Of a stretch of DNA of 64,000 nucleotides, positions 22,381 to 36,500 are shown piece after piece. Source of the stretch: Clusia tigrina (taxonomy: Eukaryota; Arthropoda; Insecta; Diptera; Clusiidae). The stretch is taken from contig OV050032.1 in NCBI GenBank assembly GCA_920105625.2, positions 102,160,542-102,224,541 of the forward strand, written 5' to 3'. The notes beneath the pieces were generated by a model. That model searched no databases and was not told the DNA's origin. It worked only from the letters and a program-made list of their open reading frames with translations. Both the position numbers and the translations under genes were made by a program. Numbering within the stretch: the stretch's first letter is position 1; each line of letters starts with the position of its first letter.

Positions 22381-23348
22381 TGACGCTCCAGTAAAAAGTT
22401 ACAAGCATTTGTATGTTGCAAACTTTGATAGGTGTAGGACGTACCGTATAGAAGTAAGGGGCGTTTGAAGTTTTATCAGTGTTTGATTTGGGACTCAAGG
22501 GTAGCATAGCTTTGAGCGATAACATAAATTGACAAGATGCTCGAGTACTTTATTGTTACAAAATTTCAAGGTTTTATGACGCTCCAGTAAAAATTTACAA
22601 GCATTTGAATGTTGCAAACTTTGATAGGTGTAGGACGTACCGTATAGAAGTTAGGGCCATTTGAAGTTGTATCAGTGTTTGATTTGGGACTCAAGGGTAG
22701 CATAGCTTTGAGCGATGGCTTAAATTGACAAGATGCTCGAGTACTTTATTGTTACAAAATTTCAAGGTTTTATGACGCTCCAGTAAAAAGTTACAAGCAT
22801 TTGTATGTTGCAAACTTTGATAGGTGTAGGACGTACCGTCAAGAAGTTAGGGCCATTTGAAGTTTTATCAGTGTTTGATTTCGGACTCTAGGGTCGCATA
22901 GCTTTGAGCGATGGCTTAAATTGACAAGAGGCTCGAGTACTTCATTGTTACAAAATTTCAAGGTTTTATGACGCTCCAGTAAAAAGTTACAAGCATTTGT
23001 ATGTTGCAAACTTTGATAGGTGTACGATGTAACGTATAGAAGTTAGGGCCATTTGAAGTTTTATCAGTGTTTGATTTGGAACTCTAGGGTAGCATAGCTT
23101 TGAGCGATGGCTTATATTGACAAGAGGCTCGGGTACTTTATTGTTACAAAATTTCAAGGTTTTATGACGCTCCAGTAAAATGTTACAAGCATTTGAATAT
23201 TGCCAACTTTGATAGGTGTAGGCCATACCGTATAGAAGTTAGGGGCGTTTGAAGTTTTATCAGTGTTTGATTTGGGACTCAAGGGTAGCATAGCTTTGAG
23301 CGATGGCCTAAATTGACAAGAGGCTCGAGTACTTTATTGTTACAAAAT

Positions 23349-23350
23349 TC
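23349..23350. other. 32-bp deletion monomer, copy 1 of 4
   Basis: Here ttacaaaattcaagcatttg replaces the usual ttacaaaatttcaagg...ttacaagcatttg, removing 32 bp between two caag words. The same junction is found at 27577/27578, 30289/30290 and 38879/38880. Confidence 0.9.
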
Positions 23351-26050
23351 AAGCATTTGAATGTTGCCAACTTTGATAGGTGTAGGCCATACCGTATAGA
23401 AGTTAGGGGCGTTTGAAGTTTTATCAGTGTTTGATTTGGGACTCAAGGCTAGCATAGCTTTGAGCGATGGCCTAAATTGACAAGAGGCTCGAGTACTTTA
23501 TTGTTACAAAATTTCAAGGTTTTAGGACGCTCCATTAAAAAGTTACAAGCATTTGAATGTTGCAAACTTTGATAGGTGTAGGACGTACCGTATAGAAGTT
23601 AGGGCCATTTGAAGTTTTATCAGTGTTTGATTTGGGACTCTTGGGTAGCAAAGCTTTCAGCGATGGCTTAAATGGACAAGAGGCTCGAGTACTTTATTGT
23701 TACAAAGTTTCAAGGTTTTATGACGCTCCAGTAAAAAGTTACAAGCATTTGAATGTTGCCAACTTTGATAGGTGTAGGACGTACCGTATAGAAGTTAGGG
23801 CCAATTGAAGTTTTATCAGTGTTTGATTTGGGACTCTAGGGTAGCATAGCTTTGAGCGATAACTTAAATTGACAAGATGCTCGAGTACTTTATTGTTACA
23901 AAATTTCAAGGTTTTATGACGCTCCAGTAAAAAGTTACAAGCATTTGTATGTTGCAAACTTTGATAGGTGTAGGACGTCCCGTAAAGAAGTTAGGGGCGT
24001 TTGAAGTTTTATCAGTGTTTGATTTGGGACTCTTGGGTAGCATAGCTTTGAGCGATAACATAAATTGACAAGATGCTCGAGTACTTTATTGTTACAAAAT
24101 TTCAAGGTTTTATGACGCTCCAGTAAAAAGTTACAAGCATTTGAATGTTGCAAACTTCGATAGGTGTAGGACGTCCCGTAAAGAAGTTAGGGGCGTTTGA
24201 AGTTTTATCAGTGTTTGATTTGGGACTCTAGGGTAGCATAGCTTTGAGCGATAACATAAATTGACAAGTTGCTCGAGTACTTTATTGTTACAAAATTTCA
24301 AGGTTTTATGACGCTCCAGTAAAAAGTTTCAAGCATTTGTATGTTGCAAACTTTGATAGGTGTAGGACGTACCGTAAAGAAGTTAGGGGCGTTTGAAGTT
24401 TTATCAGTGTTTGATTTGGGACTCTAGGGTAGCATAGCTTTGAGCGATGGCCTAAATTGACAAGAGGCTCGGGTACTTCATTGTTACAAAATTTGAAGGT
24501 TTTATGACGCTCCAGTAAAAAGTTACAAGCATTTGTATGTTGCAAACTTTGATAGGTGTAGGACGTACCGTATAGAAGTTAGGGGCGTTTGAAGTTTTAT
24601 CAGTGTTTGATTTGGGACTCTAGGGTAGCATAGCTTTGAGCGATAACTTAAATTGACAAGAGGCTCGGGTACTTTATTGTTACAAAATTTCAAGGTTTTA
24701 TGACGCTCCAGTAAAAAGTTACAAGCATTTGAATGTTGCCAACTTTGATAGGTGTAGGACGTACCGTAAAGAAGTTAGGGCCATTTGAAGTTTTATCAGT
24801 GTTTGATTTGGGACTCTAGGGTAGCATAGCTTTGAGCGATGGCTTAAATTGACAAGAGGCTCGGGTACTTCATTGTTACAAAATTTCAAAGTTTTATGAC
24901 GCTCCAGTAAAAAGTTACAAGCATTTGGATGTTGCAAACTTTGACAGGTGTAGGACGTACCGTATAGAAGTTAGAGCCATTTGAAGTTTTATCAGTGTTT
25001 GATTTGGGACTCTAGGGTAGCATAGCTTTGAGCGATGGCTTAAATTGACAAGAGGCTCGACTACTTTATTGTTACAAAATTTCAAGGTTTTATGACGCTC
25101 CAGTAAAAAGTTACAAGCATTTGTATGTTGCAAACTTTGATAGGTGTAGGACGTACCGTATAGAAGTAAGGGGCGTTTGAAGTTTTATCAGTGTTTGATT
25201 TGGGACTCAAGGGTAGCATAGCTTTGAGCGATAACATAAATTGACAAGATGCTCGAGTACTTTATTGTTACAAAATTTCAAGGTTTTATGACGCTCCAGT
25301 AAAAATTTACAAGCATTTGAATGTTGCAAACTTTGATAGGTGTAGGACGTACCGTATAGAAGTTAGGGCCATTTGAAGTTGTATCAGTGTTTGATTTGGG
25401 ACTCAAGGGTAGCATAGCTTTGAGCGATGGCTTAAATTGACAAGATGCTCGAGTACTTTATTGTTACAAAATTTCAAGGTTTTATGACGCTCCAGTAAAA
25501 AGTTACAAGCATTTGTATGTTGCAAACTTTGATAGGTGTAGGACGTACCGTCAAGAAGTTAGGGCCATTTGAAGTTTTATCAGTGTTTGATTTCGGACTC
25601 TAGGGTAGCATAGTTTTGAGCGATGGCTTAAATTGACAAGAGGCTCGAGTACTTCATTGTTACAAAATTTCAAGGTTTTATGACGCTCCAGTAAAAAGTT
25701 ACAAGCATTTGTATGTTGCAAACTTTGATAGGTGTAGGATGTAACGTATAGAAGTTAGGGCCATTTGAAGTTTTATCAGTGTTTGATTTGGAACTCTAGG
25801 GTAGCATAGCTTTGAGCGATGGCTTATATTGACAAGAGGCTCGGGTACTTTATTGTTACAAAATTTCAAGGTTTTATGACGCTCCAGTAAAATGTTACAA
25901 GCATTTGAATATTGCCAACTTTGATAGGTGTAGGCCATACCGTATAGAAGTTAGGGGCGTTTGAAGTTTTATCAGTGTTTGATTTGGGACTCCAGGGTAG
26001 CATAGCTTTGAGCGATGGCCTAAATTGACAAGAGGCTCGAGTACTTTATT

Positions 26051-26052
26051 GT
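26051..26052. other. 52-bp deletion monomer
   Basis: tttattgtatgttgcaaac joins two distant parts of the monomer, removing 52 bp between short ttg repeats. This junction is unique in the window. It occupies the position where the paralogous blocks carry the 32-bp deletion. Confidence 0.9.
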
Positions 26053-27576
26053 ATGTTGCAAACTTTGATAGATGTAGGACGTACCGTATAGAAGTTAGGG
26101 GCGATTGAAGTTTTATCAGTGTTTGATTTGGGACTCAAGGCTAGCATAGCTTTGAGCGATGGCCTAAATTGACAAGAGGCTCGAGTACTTTATTGTTACA
26201 AAATTTCAAGGTTTTAGGACGCTCCATTAAAAAGTTACAAGCATTTGAATGTTGCAAACTTTGATAGGTGTAGGACGTACCGTATAGAAGTTAGGGCCAT
26301 TTGAAGTTTTATCAGTGTTTGATTTGGGACTCTTGGGTAGCAAAGCTTTCAGCGATGGCTTAAATGGACAAGAGGCTCGAGTACTTTATTGTTACAAAGT
26401 TTCAAGGTTTTATGACGCTCCAGTAAAAAGTTACAAGCATTTGAATGTTGCCAACTTTGATAGGTGTAGGACGTACCGTATAGAAGTTAGGGCCAATTGA
26501 AGTTTTATCAGTGTTTGATTTGGGACTCTAGGGTAGCATAGCTTTGAGCGATAACTTAAATTGACAAGATGCTCGAGTACTTTATTGTTACAAAATTTCA
26601 AGGTTTTATGACGCTCCAGTAAAAAGTTACAAGCATTTGTATGTTGCAAACTTTGATAGGTGTAGGACGTCCCGTAAAGAAGTTAGGGGCGTTTGAAGTT
26701 TTATCAGTGTTTGATTTGGGACTCTTGGGTAGCATAGCTTTGAGCGATAACATAAATTGACAAGATGCTCGAGTACTTTATTGTTACAAAATTTCAAGGT
26801 TTTATGACGCTCCAGTAAAAAGTTACAAGCATTTGAATGTTGCCAACTTTGATAGGTGTAGGACGTACCGTAAAGAAGTTAGGGCCAATTGAAGTTTTAT
26901 CAGTGTTTGATTTGGGACTCTAGGGTAGCATAGCTTTGAGCGATAACTTAAATTGACAAGATGCTCGAGCACTTTATTGTTACAAAATTTCAAGGTTTTA
27001 TGACGCTCCAGTAAAAAGTTACAAGCATTTGTATGTTGCAAACTTTGATAGGTGTAGGACGTCCCGTAAAGAAGTTAGGGGCGTTTGAAGTTTTATCAGT
27101 GTTTGATTTTGGACTCTAGGGTAGCATAGCTTTGAGCGATAACATAAATTGACAAGTTGCTCGAGTACTTTATTGTTACAAAATTTCAGGGTTTTATGAC
27201 GCTCCAGTAAAAAGTTACAAGCATTTGAATGTTGCAAACTTTGATAGGTGTAGGACGTACCGTATAGAAGTTAGGGCCATTTGAAGTTGTATCAGTGTTT
27301 GATTTGGGACTCAAGGGTAGCATAGCTTTGAGCGATGGCTTAAATTGACAAGAGGCTCGGGTACTTTATTGTTACAAAATTTCAAGGTTTTATGACGCTC
27401 CAGTAAAATGTTACAAGCATTTGAATATTGCCAACTTTGATAGGTGTAGGCCATACCGTATAGAAGTTAGGGGCGTTTGAAGTTTTATCAGTGTTTGATT
27501 TGGGACTCAAGGGTAGCATAGCTTTGAGCGATGGCCTAAATTGACAAGAGGCTCGAGTACTTTATTGTTACAAAAT

Positions 27577-27578
27577 TC
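27577..27578. other. 32-bp deletion monomer, copy 2 of 4
   Basis: The same junction as at 23349/23350, at offset 4228, inside a flanking context that is nearly identical. Confidence 0.9.
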
Positions 27579-30288
27579 AAGCATTTGAATGTTGCCAACT
27601 TTGATAGGTGTAGGCCATACCGTATAGAAGTTAGGGGCGTTTGAAGTTTTATCAGTGTTTGATTTGGGACTCAAGGCTAGCATAGCTTTGAGCGATGGCC
27701 TAAATTGACAAGAGGCTCGAGTACTTTATTGATACAAAATTTCAAGGTTTTAGGACGCTCCATTAAAAAGTTACAAGCATTTGAATGTTGCAAACTTTGA
27801 TAGGTGTAGGACGTACCGTATAGAAGTTAGGGCCATTTGAAGTTTTATCAGTGTTTGATTTGGGACTCTTGGGTAGCAAAGCTTTCAGCGATGGCTTAAA
27901 TGGACAAGAGGCTCGAGTACTTTATTGTTACAAAGTTTCAAGGTTTTATGACGCTCCAGTAAAAAGTTACAAGCATTTGAATGTTGCAAACTTTGATAGG
28001 TGTAGGACGTACCGTATAGAAGTTAGGGCCAATTGAAGTTTTATCAGTGTTTGATTTGGGACTCTAGGGTCGCATAGCTTTGAGCGATAACTTAAATTGA
28101 CAAGATGCTCGAGTACTTTATTGTTACAAAACTTCAAGGTTTTATGACGCTCCAGTAAAAAGTTACAAGCATTTGTATGTTGCAAACTTTGATAGGTGTA
28201 GGACGTCCCGTAAAGAAGTTAGGGCCATTTGAAGTTTTATCAGTGTTTGATTTGGGACTCTTGGGTAGCATAGCTTTGAGCGATAACATAAATTGACAAG
28301 ATGCTCGAGTACTTTATTGTTACAAAATTTCAAGGTTTTATGACGCTCCAGTAAAAAGTTACAAGCATTTGAATGTTGCAAACTTCGATAGGTGTAGGAC
28401 GTCCCGTAAAGAAGTTAGGGGCGTTTGAAGTTTTATCAGTGTTTGATTTGGGACTCTAGGGTAGCATAGCTTTGAGCGATAACATAAATTGACAAGTTGC
28501 TCGAGTACTTTATTGTTACAAAATTTCAAGGTTTTATGACGCTCCAGTAAAAAGTTTCAAGCATTTGTATGTTGCAAACTTTGATAGGTGTAGGACGTAC
28601 CGTAAAGAAGTTAGGGGCGTTTGAAGTTTTATCAGTGTTTGATTTGGGACTCTAGGGTAGCATAGCTTTGAGCGATGGCCTAAATTGACAAGAGGCTCGG
28701 GTACTTCATTGTTACAAAATTTGAAGGTTTTATGACGCTCCAGTAAAAAGTTACAAGCATTTGTATGTTGCAAACTTTGATAGGTGTAGGACGTACCGTA
28801 TAGAAGTTAGGGGCGTTTGAAGTTTTATCAGTGTTTGATTTGGGACTCTAGGGTAGCATAGCTTTGAGCGATAACTTAAATTGACAAGAGGCTCGGGTAC
28901 TTTATTGTTACAAAATTTCAAGGTTTTATGACGCTCCAGTAAAAAGTTACAAGCATTTGAATGTTGCCAACTTTGATAGGTGTAGGACGTACCGTAAAGA
29001 AGTTAGGGCCATTTGAAGTTTTATCAGTGTTTGATTTGGGACTCTAGGGTAGCATAGCTTTGAGCGATGGCTTAAATTGACAAGAGGCTCGGGTACTTCA
29101 TTGTTACAAAATTTCAAAGTTTTATGACGCTCCAGTAAAAAGTTACAAGCATTTGGATGTTGCAAACTTTGACAGGTGTAGGACGTACCGTATAGAAGTT
29201 AGAGCCATTTGAAGTTTTATTAGTGTTTGATTTGGGACTCTAGGGTAGCATAGCTTTGAGCGATGGCTTAAATTGACAAGAGGCTCGACTACTTTATTGT
29301 TACAAAATTTCAAGGTTTTATGACGCTCCAGTAAAAAGTTACAAGCATTTGTATGTTGCAAACTTTGATAGGTGTAGGACGTACCGTATAGAAGTAAGGG
29401 GCGTTTGAAGTTTTATCAGTGTTTGATTTGGGACTCAAGGGTAGCATAGCTTTGAGCGATAACATAAATTGACAAGATGCTCGAGTACTTTATTGTTACA
29501 AAATTTCAAGGTTTTATGACGCTCCAGTAAAAATTTACAAGCATTTGAATGTTGCAAACTTTGATAGGTGTAGGACGTACCGTATAGAAGTTAGGGCCAT
29601 TTGAAGTTGTATCAGTGTTTGATTTGGGACTCAAGGGTAGCATAGCTTTGAGCGATGGCTTAAATTGACAAGATGCTCGAGTACTTTATTGTTACAAAAT
29701 TTCAAGGTTTTATGACGCTCCAGTAAAAAGTTACAAGCATTTGTATGTTGCAAACTTTGATAGGTGTAGGACGTACCGTCAAGAAGTTAGGGCCATTTGA
29801 AGTTTTATCAGTGTTTGATTTCGGACTCTAGGGTAGCATAGTTTTGAGCGATGGCTTAAATTGACAAGAGGCTCGAGTACTTCATTGTTACAAAATTTCA
29901 AGGTTTTATGACGCTCCAGTAAAAAGTTACAAGCATTTGTATGTTGCAAACTTTGATAGGTGTAGGATGTAACGTATAGAAGTTAGGGCCATTTGAAGTT
30001 TTATCAGTGTTTGATTTGGAACTCTAGGGTAGCATAGCTTTGAGCGATGGCTTATATTGACAAGAGGCTCGGGTACTTTATTGTTACAAAATTTCAAGGT
30101 TTTATGACGCTCCAGTAAAATGTTACAAGCATTTGAATATTGCCAACTTTGATAGGTGTAGGCCATACCGTATAGAAGTTAGGGGCGTTTGAAGTTTTAT
30201 CAGTGTTTGATTTGGGACTCAAGGGTAGCATAGCTTTGAGCGATGGCCTAAATTGACAAGAGGCTCGAGTACTTTATTGTTACAAAAT

Positions 30289-30290
30289 TC
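30289..30290. other. 32-bp deletion monomer, copy 3 of 4
   Basis: The same junction, 2712 bp after copy 2 (14 x 196 minus 32). Confidence 0.9.
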
Positions 30291-33200
30291 AAGCATTTGA
30301 ATGTTGCCAACTTTGATAGGTGTAGGCCATACCGTATAGAAGTTAGGGGCGTTTGAAGTTTTATCAGTGTTTGATTTGGGACTCAAGGCTAGCATAGCTT
30401 TGAGCGATGGCCTAAATTGACAAGAGGCTCGAGTACTTTATTGTTACAAAATTTCAAGGTTTTAGGACGCTCCATTAAAAAGTTACAAGCATTTGAATGT
30501 TGCAAACTTTGATAGGTGTAGGACGTACCGTATAGAAGTTAGGGCCATTTGAAGTTTTATCAGTGTTTGATTTGGGACTCTTGGGTAGCAAAGCTTTCAG
30601 CGATGGCTTAAATGGACAAGAGGCTCGAGTACTTTATTGTTACAAAGTTTCAAGGTTTTATGACGCTCCAGTAAAAAGTTACAAGCATTTGAATGTTGCC
30701 AACTTTGATAGGTGTAGGACGTACCGTAAAGAAGTTAGGGCCAATTGAAGTTTTATCAGTGTTTGATTTGGGACTCTAGGGTAGCATAGCTTTGAGCGAT
30801 AACTTAAATTGACAAGATGCTCGAGTACTTTATTGTTACAAAATTTCAAGGTTTTATGACGCTCCAGTAAAAAGATACAAGCATTTGTATGTTGCAAACT
30901 TTGATAGGTGTAGGACGTCCCGTAAAGAAGTTAGGGGCGTTTGAAGTTTTATCAGTGTTTGATTTGGGACTCTTGGGTAGCATAGCTTTGAGCGATAACA
31001 TAAATTGACAAGATGCTCGAGTACTTTATTGTTACAAAATTTCAAGGTTTTATGACGCTCCAGTAAAAAGTTACAAGCATTTGAATGTTGCCAACTTTGA
31101 TAGGTGTAGGACGTACCGTAAAGAAGTTAGGGCCAATTGAAGTTTTATCAGTGTTTGATTTGGGACTCTAGGGTAGCATAGCTTTGAGCGATAACTTAAA
31201 TTGACAAGATGCTCGAGCACTTTATTGTTACAAAATTTCAAGGTTTTATGACGCTCCAGTAAAAAGTTACAAGCATTTGTATGTTGCAAACTTTGATAGG
31301 TGTAGGACGTCCCGTAAAGAAGTTAGGGGCGTTTGAAGTTTTATCAGTGTTTGATTTTGGACTCTAGGGTAGCATAGCTTTGAGCGATAACATAAATTGA
31401 CAAGTTGCTCGAGTACTTTATTGTTACAAAATTTCAGGGTTTTATGACGCTCCAGTAAAAAGTTACAAGCATTTGAATGTTGCAAACTTTGATAGGTGTA
31501 GGACGTACCGTATAGAAGTTAGGGCCATTTGAAGTTGTATCAGTGTTTGATTTGGGACTCAAGGGTAGCATAGCTTTGAGCGATGGCTTAAATTGACAAG
31601 TTGCTCGAGTACTTTATTGTTACAAAATTTCAGGGTTTTATGACGCTCCAGTAAAAAGTTACAAGCATTTGTATGTTGCAAACTTTGATAGGTGTAGGAC
31701 GTCCCGTAAAGAAGTTAGGGGCGTTTGAAGTTTTATCAGTGTTTGATTTGGGACTCTAGGGTAGCATAGCTTTGAGCGATGGCCTAAATTGACAAGAGGC
31801 TCGGGTACTTCATTGTTACAAAATTTGAAGGTTTTATGACGCTCCAGTAAAAAGTTACAAGCATTTGTATGTTGCAAACTTTGATAGGTGTAGGACGTAC
31901 CGTATAGAAGTTAGGGGCGTTTGAAGTTTTATCAGTGTTTGATTTGGGACTCTAGGGTAGCATAGCTTTGAGCGATAACTTAAATTGACAAGAGGCTCGG
32001 GTACTTTATTGTTACAAAATTTCAAGGTTTTATGACGCTCCAGTAAAAAGTTACAAGCATTTGAATGTTGCCAACTTTGATAGGTGTAGGACGTACCGTA
32101 TAGAAGTTAGGGCCATTTGAAGGTTTATCAGTGTTTGATTTGGGACTCTAGGGTAGCATAGCTTTGAGCGATGGCTTAAATTGACAAGAGGCTCGAGTAC
32201 TTTATTGCTTCAAAATTTCAAGTTTCTATGACGCTCCAGTAAAAAGTTACAAGCATTTGAATGTTGCAAACTTTGATAGGTGTAGGATGTACCGTATAGA
32301 AGTTAGGGCCATTTGAAGTTGTATCAGTGTTTGATTTGGGACTCAAGGGTAGCATAGCTTTGAGCGATGCCTTAAATTGACAAAATGCTCGAGTACTTTA
32401 TTGTTACAAAATTTCAAGGTTTTATGACGCTCCAGTAAAAAGTTACAAGCATTTGTATGTTGCAAACTTTGATAGGTGTAGGACGTACCGTAAAGAAGTT
32501 AGGGGCGTTTGAAGTTTTATCAGTGTTTGATTTGGGACTCTAGGGTAGCATAGCTTTGAGCGATGGCTTAAATTGACAAGAGGCTCGGGTACTTCATTGT
32601 TACAAAATTTGAAGGTTTTATGACGCTCCAGTAAAAAGTTACAAGCATTTGTATGTTGCAAACTTTGATAGGTGTAGGACGTACCGTATAGAAGTTAGGG
32701 GCGTTTGAAGTTTTATCAGTGTTTGATTTGGGACTCTAGGGTAGCATAGCTTTGAGCGATAACTTAAATTGACAAGAGGCTCGGGTACTTTATTGTTACA
32801 AAATTTCAAGGTTTTATGACGCTCCAGTAAAAAGTTACAAGCATTTGAATGTTGCCAACTTTGATAGGTGTAGGACGTACCGTAAAGAAGTTAGGGCCAT
32901 TTGAAGTTTTATCAGTGTTTGATTTGGGACTCTAGGGTAGCATAGCTTTGAGCGATAACTTAAATTGGCAAGATGCTCGAGTACTTTATTGTTACAAAAT
33001 TTCAAGGTTTTATGACGCTCCAGTAAAAAGTTACAAACATTTGAATGTTGCCAACTTTTATAGGTGTAGGACGTACCGTATAGAAGTTAGGGGCGTTTGA
33101 AGTTTTATCAGTGTTTGATTTGGGACTCAAGGGTAGCATAGCTTTGAGCGATAGCATAAATTGACAAGAGGCTCGGGTACTTCATTTTTACAAAATTACA

Positions 33201-33599
33201 AGGTTTTATGACGCTCCAGGAAAAAGTTACAAGCATTTGTATGTTGCAAACTTTGATAGGTGTAGGACGTACCGTAAAGAAGTTAGGGGCGTTTGAAGTT
33301 TTATCAGTGTTTGATTTGGGACTCTAGGGTAGCATAGCTTTGAGCGATAGCTTAAATTGACAAGAGGCTCGAGTACATTATTGTTACAAAATTTCAAGGT
33401 TTTATGACGCTCCAGTAAAAAGTTACAAGCATTTGTATGTTGCAAACTTTGATAGGTGTAAGACGTACCGTAAAGGAGTTAGGGGCGTTTGAAGTTTTAT
33501 CAGTGTGTGATTTGGGACTCAAGGGCAGCATAGCTTTGAGCGATGGCTTAAATTGACAAGAGTCTCGGGTAGTTCATTGTTAAAAAATTTCAAGGTTTT

Positions 33600-36500
33600 A
33601 TGACGCTCCAGTAAAAAGTTACAAGCATTTGTATGTTGCAAACTTTGATAGGTGTAGGACGTACCGTATAGAAGTTAGGGCCATTTGAAGTTTTATCAGT
33701 GTTTGATTTGGGACTCTAGGGTAGCATAGCTTTGAGCGATGGCTTAAATTGACAAGAGGCTCGGGTACTTCATTGTTACAAAATTTCAAGGTTTTATGAC
33801 GCTCCAGTAAAAAGTTACAAGCATTTGTATGTTGCAAACTTTGATAGGTGTAGGACGTACCGTATAGAAGTTAGGGCCATTTGAAGGTTTATCAGTGTTT
33901 GATTTGGGACTCTAGGGTAGCATAGCTTTGAGCGATGGCTTAAATTGACAAGAGGCTCGAGTACTTTATTGTTTAAAAATTTCAAGTTTCTATGACGCTC
34001 CAGTAAAAAGTTACAAACATTTGAATGTTGCAAACTTTGATAGGTGTAGGACGTACCGTATAGAAGTTAGGGCCATTTGAAGTTGTATCAGTGTTTGATT
34101 TGGGACTCAAGGGTAGCATAGCTTTGAGCGATGCCTTAAATTGACAAGATGCTCGAGTACTTTATTGTTACAAAATTTCAAGGTTTTATGACGCTCCAGT
34201 AAAAAGTTACAAGCATTTGTATGTTGCAAACTTTGATAGGTGTAGGACGTACCGTAAAGAAGTTAGGGGCGTTTGAAGTTTTATCAGTGTTTGATTTGGG
34301 ACTCTAGGGTACCATAGCTTTGAGCGATGGCTTAAATTGACAAGAGGCTCGGGTACTTCATTGTTACAAAATTTGAAGGTTTTATGACGCTCCAGTAAAA
34401 ATTTACAAGCATTTGTATGTTGCAAACTTTGATAGGTGTAGGACGTACCGTATAGAAGTTAGGGGCGTTTGAAGTTTTATCAGTGTTTGATTTGGGACTC
34501 TAGGGTAGCATAGCTTTGAGCGATAACTTAAATTGACAAGAGGCTCGGGTACTTTATTGTTACAAAATTTCAAGGTTTTATGACGCTCCAGTAAAAAGTT
34601 ACAAGCATTTGAATGTTGCCAACTTTGATAGGTGTAGGACGTACCGTAAAGAAGTTAGGGCCATTTGAAGTTTTATCAGTGTTTGATTTGGGACTCTAGG
34701 GTAGCATAGCTTTGAGCGATAACTTAAATTGGCAAGATGCTCGAGTACTTTATTGTTACAAAATTTCAAGGTTTTATGACGCTCCAGTAAAAAGTTACAA
34801 ACATTTGAATGTTGCCAACTTTTATAGGTGTAGGACGTACCGTATAGAAGTTAGGGGCGTTTGAAGTTTTATCAGTGTTTGATTTGGGACTCAAGGGTAG
34901 CATAGCTTTGAGCGATAGCATAAATTGACAAGAGGCTCGGGTACTTCATTTTTACAAAATTACAAGGTTTTATGACGCTCCAGGAAAAAGTTACAAGCAT
35001 TTGTATGTTGCAAACTTTGATAGGTGTAGGACGTACCGTAAAGAAGTTAGGGGCGTTTGAAGTTTTATCAGTGTTTGATTTGGGACTCTAGGGTAGCATA
35101 GCTTTGAGCGATAGCTTAAATTGACAAGAGGCTCGAGTACTTTATTGTTACAAAATTTCAAGGTTTTATGACGCTCCAGTAAAAAGTTACAAACATTTGA
35201 ATGTTGCCAACTTTTATAGGTGTAGGACGTACCGTATAGAAGTTAGGGGCGTTTGAAGTTTTATCAGTGTTTGATTTGGGACTCAAGGGTAGCATAGCTT
35301 TGAGCGATAGCTTAAATTGACAAGAGGCTCGGGTACTTCATTTTTACAAAATTTCAAGGTTTTATGACGCTCCAGGAAAAAGTTACAAGCATTTGTATGT
35401 TGCAAACTGTGATAGGTGTAGGACGTACCGTAAAGAAGTTAGGGGCGTTTGAAGTTTTATCAGTGTTTGATTTGGGACTCTAGGGTAGCATAGCTTTGAG
35501 CGATAGCTTAAATTGACAAGAGGCTCGAGTACTTTATTGTTACAAAATTTCAAGGTTTTATGACGCTCCAGTAAAAAGTTACAAGCATTTGTATGTTGCA
35601 AACTTTGATAGGTGTAAGACGTACCGTAAAGAAGTTAGGGGCGTTTGAAGTTTTATCAGTGTGTGATTTGGGACTCAAGGGTAGCACAGCTTTGAGCGAT
35701 GGCTTAAATTGACAAGAGTCTCGGGTACTTCTTTGTTACAAAATTTCAAGGTTTTATGACGCTCCATTAAAAAGTTACAAGCATTTGTATGTTGCAAACT
35801 TTGATAGGTGTAGGACGTACCGTATAGAAGTTAGGGCCATTTGAAGTTTTATCAGTGTTTGATTTGGGACTCTAGGGTAGCATAGCTTTGAGCGATAGCT
35901 TAAATTGACAAGAGGCTCGAGTACTTTATTGTTACAAAATTTCAAGGTTTTATGACGCTCCAGTAAAAAGTTACAAGCATTTGTATGTTGCAAACTTTGA
36001 TAGGTGTAGGACGTACCGTATAGAAGTTAGGGCCATTTGAAGGTTTATCAGTGTTTGATTTGGGACTCTAGGGTAGCATAGCTTTGAGCAATGGCTTAAA
36101 TTGACAAGAGGCTCGAGTACTTTATTGTTTCAAAATTTCAAGTTTCTATGACGCTCCAGTAAACAGTTACAAGCATTTGTATGTTGCAAACTTTGATAGG
36201 TGTATGACGTACTGTATAAAAGGTAGAGCCATTTGAAGTTTTATCAGTGTTTGATTTGGGACTCTAGGGTAGCATAGTTTTGAGCGATAGCTTCAATTGA
36301 CAAGAGGCTCGGGTACTTCATTGTTACAAAATTTCAAGGTTTTATGTCGCTCCAGTAAAAAGTTACAAGCATTTGTATGTTGCAAACTTTGATAGGTGTA
36401 GGACGTACCGTATATAAGTTAGAGCCATTTGAAGTTTTATCAGTGTTTGATTTTGGACTCTAGGGTAGCATAGCTTTGAGCGATGGCTTAAATTGACAAG

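Larger units (their letters stand above)
23120..31500. repeat. 22-monomer block duplication with deletion markers
   Basis: About 23120-26050 recurs at about 27350-30280 with offset 4228, which is 22 x 196 minus 84 (one 32-bp and one 52-bp deletion). About 26210-27260 recurs at 30460-31500 with offset 4248 (22 x 196 minus two 32-bp deletions). Copies are distinguished by an aagctttcagcg monomer seen at about 23650, 26345, 27880, 30595 and 39180. Confidence 0.75.
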
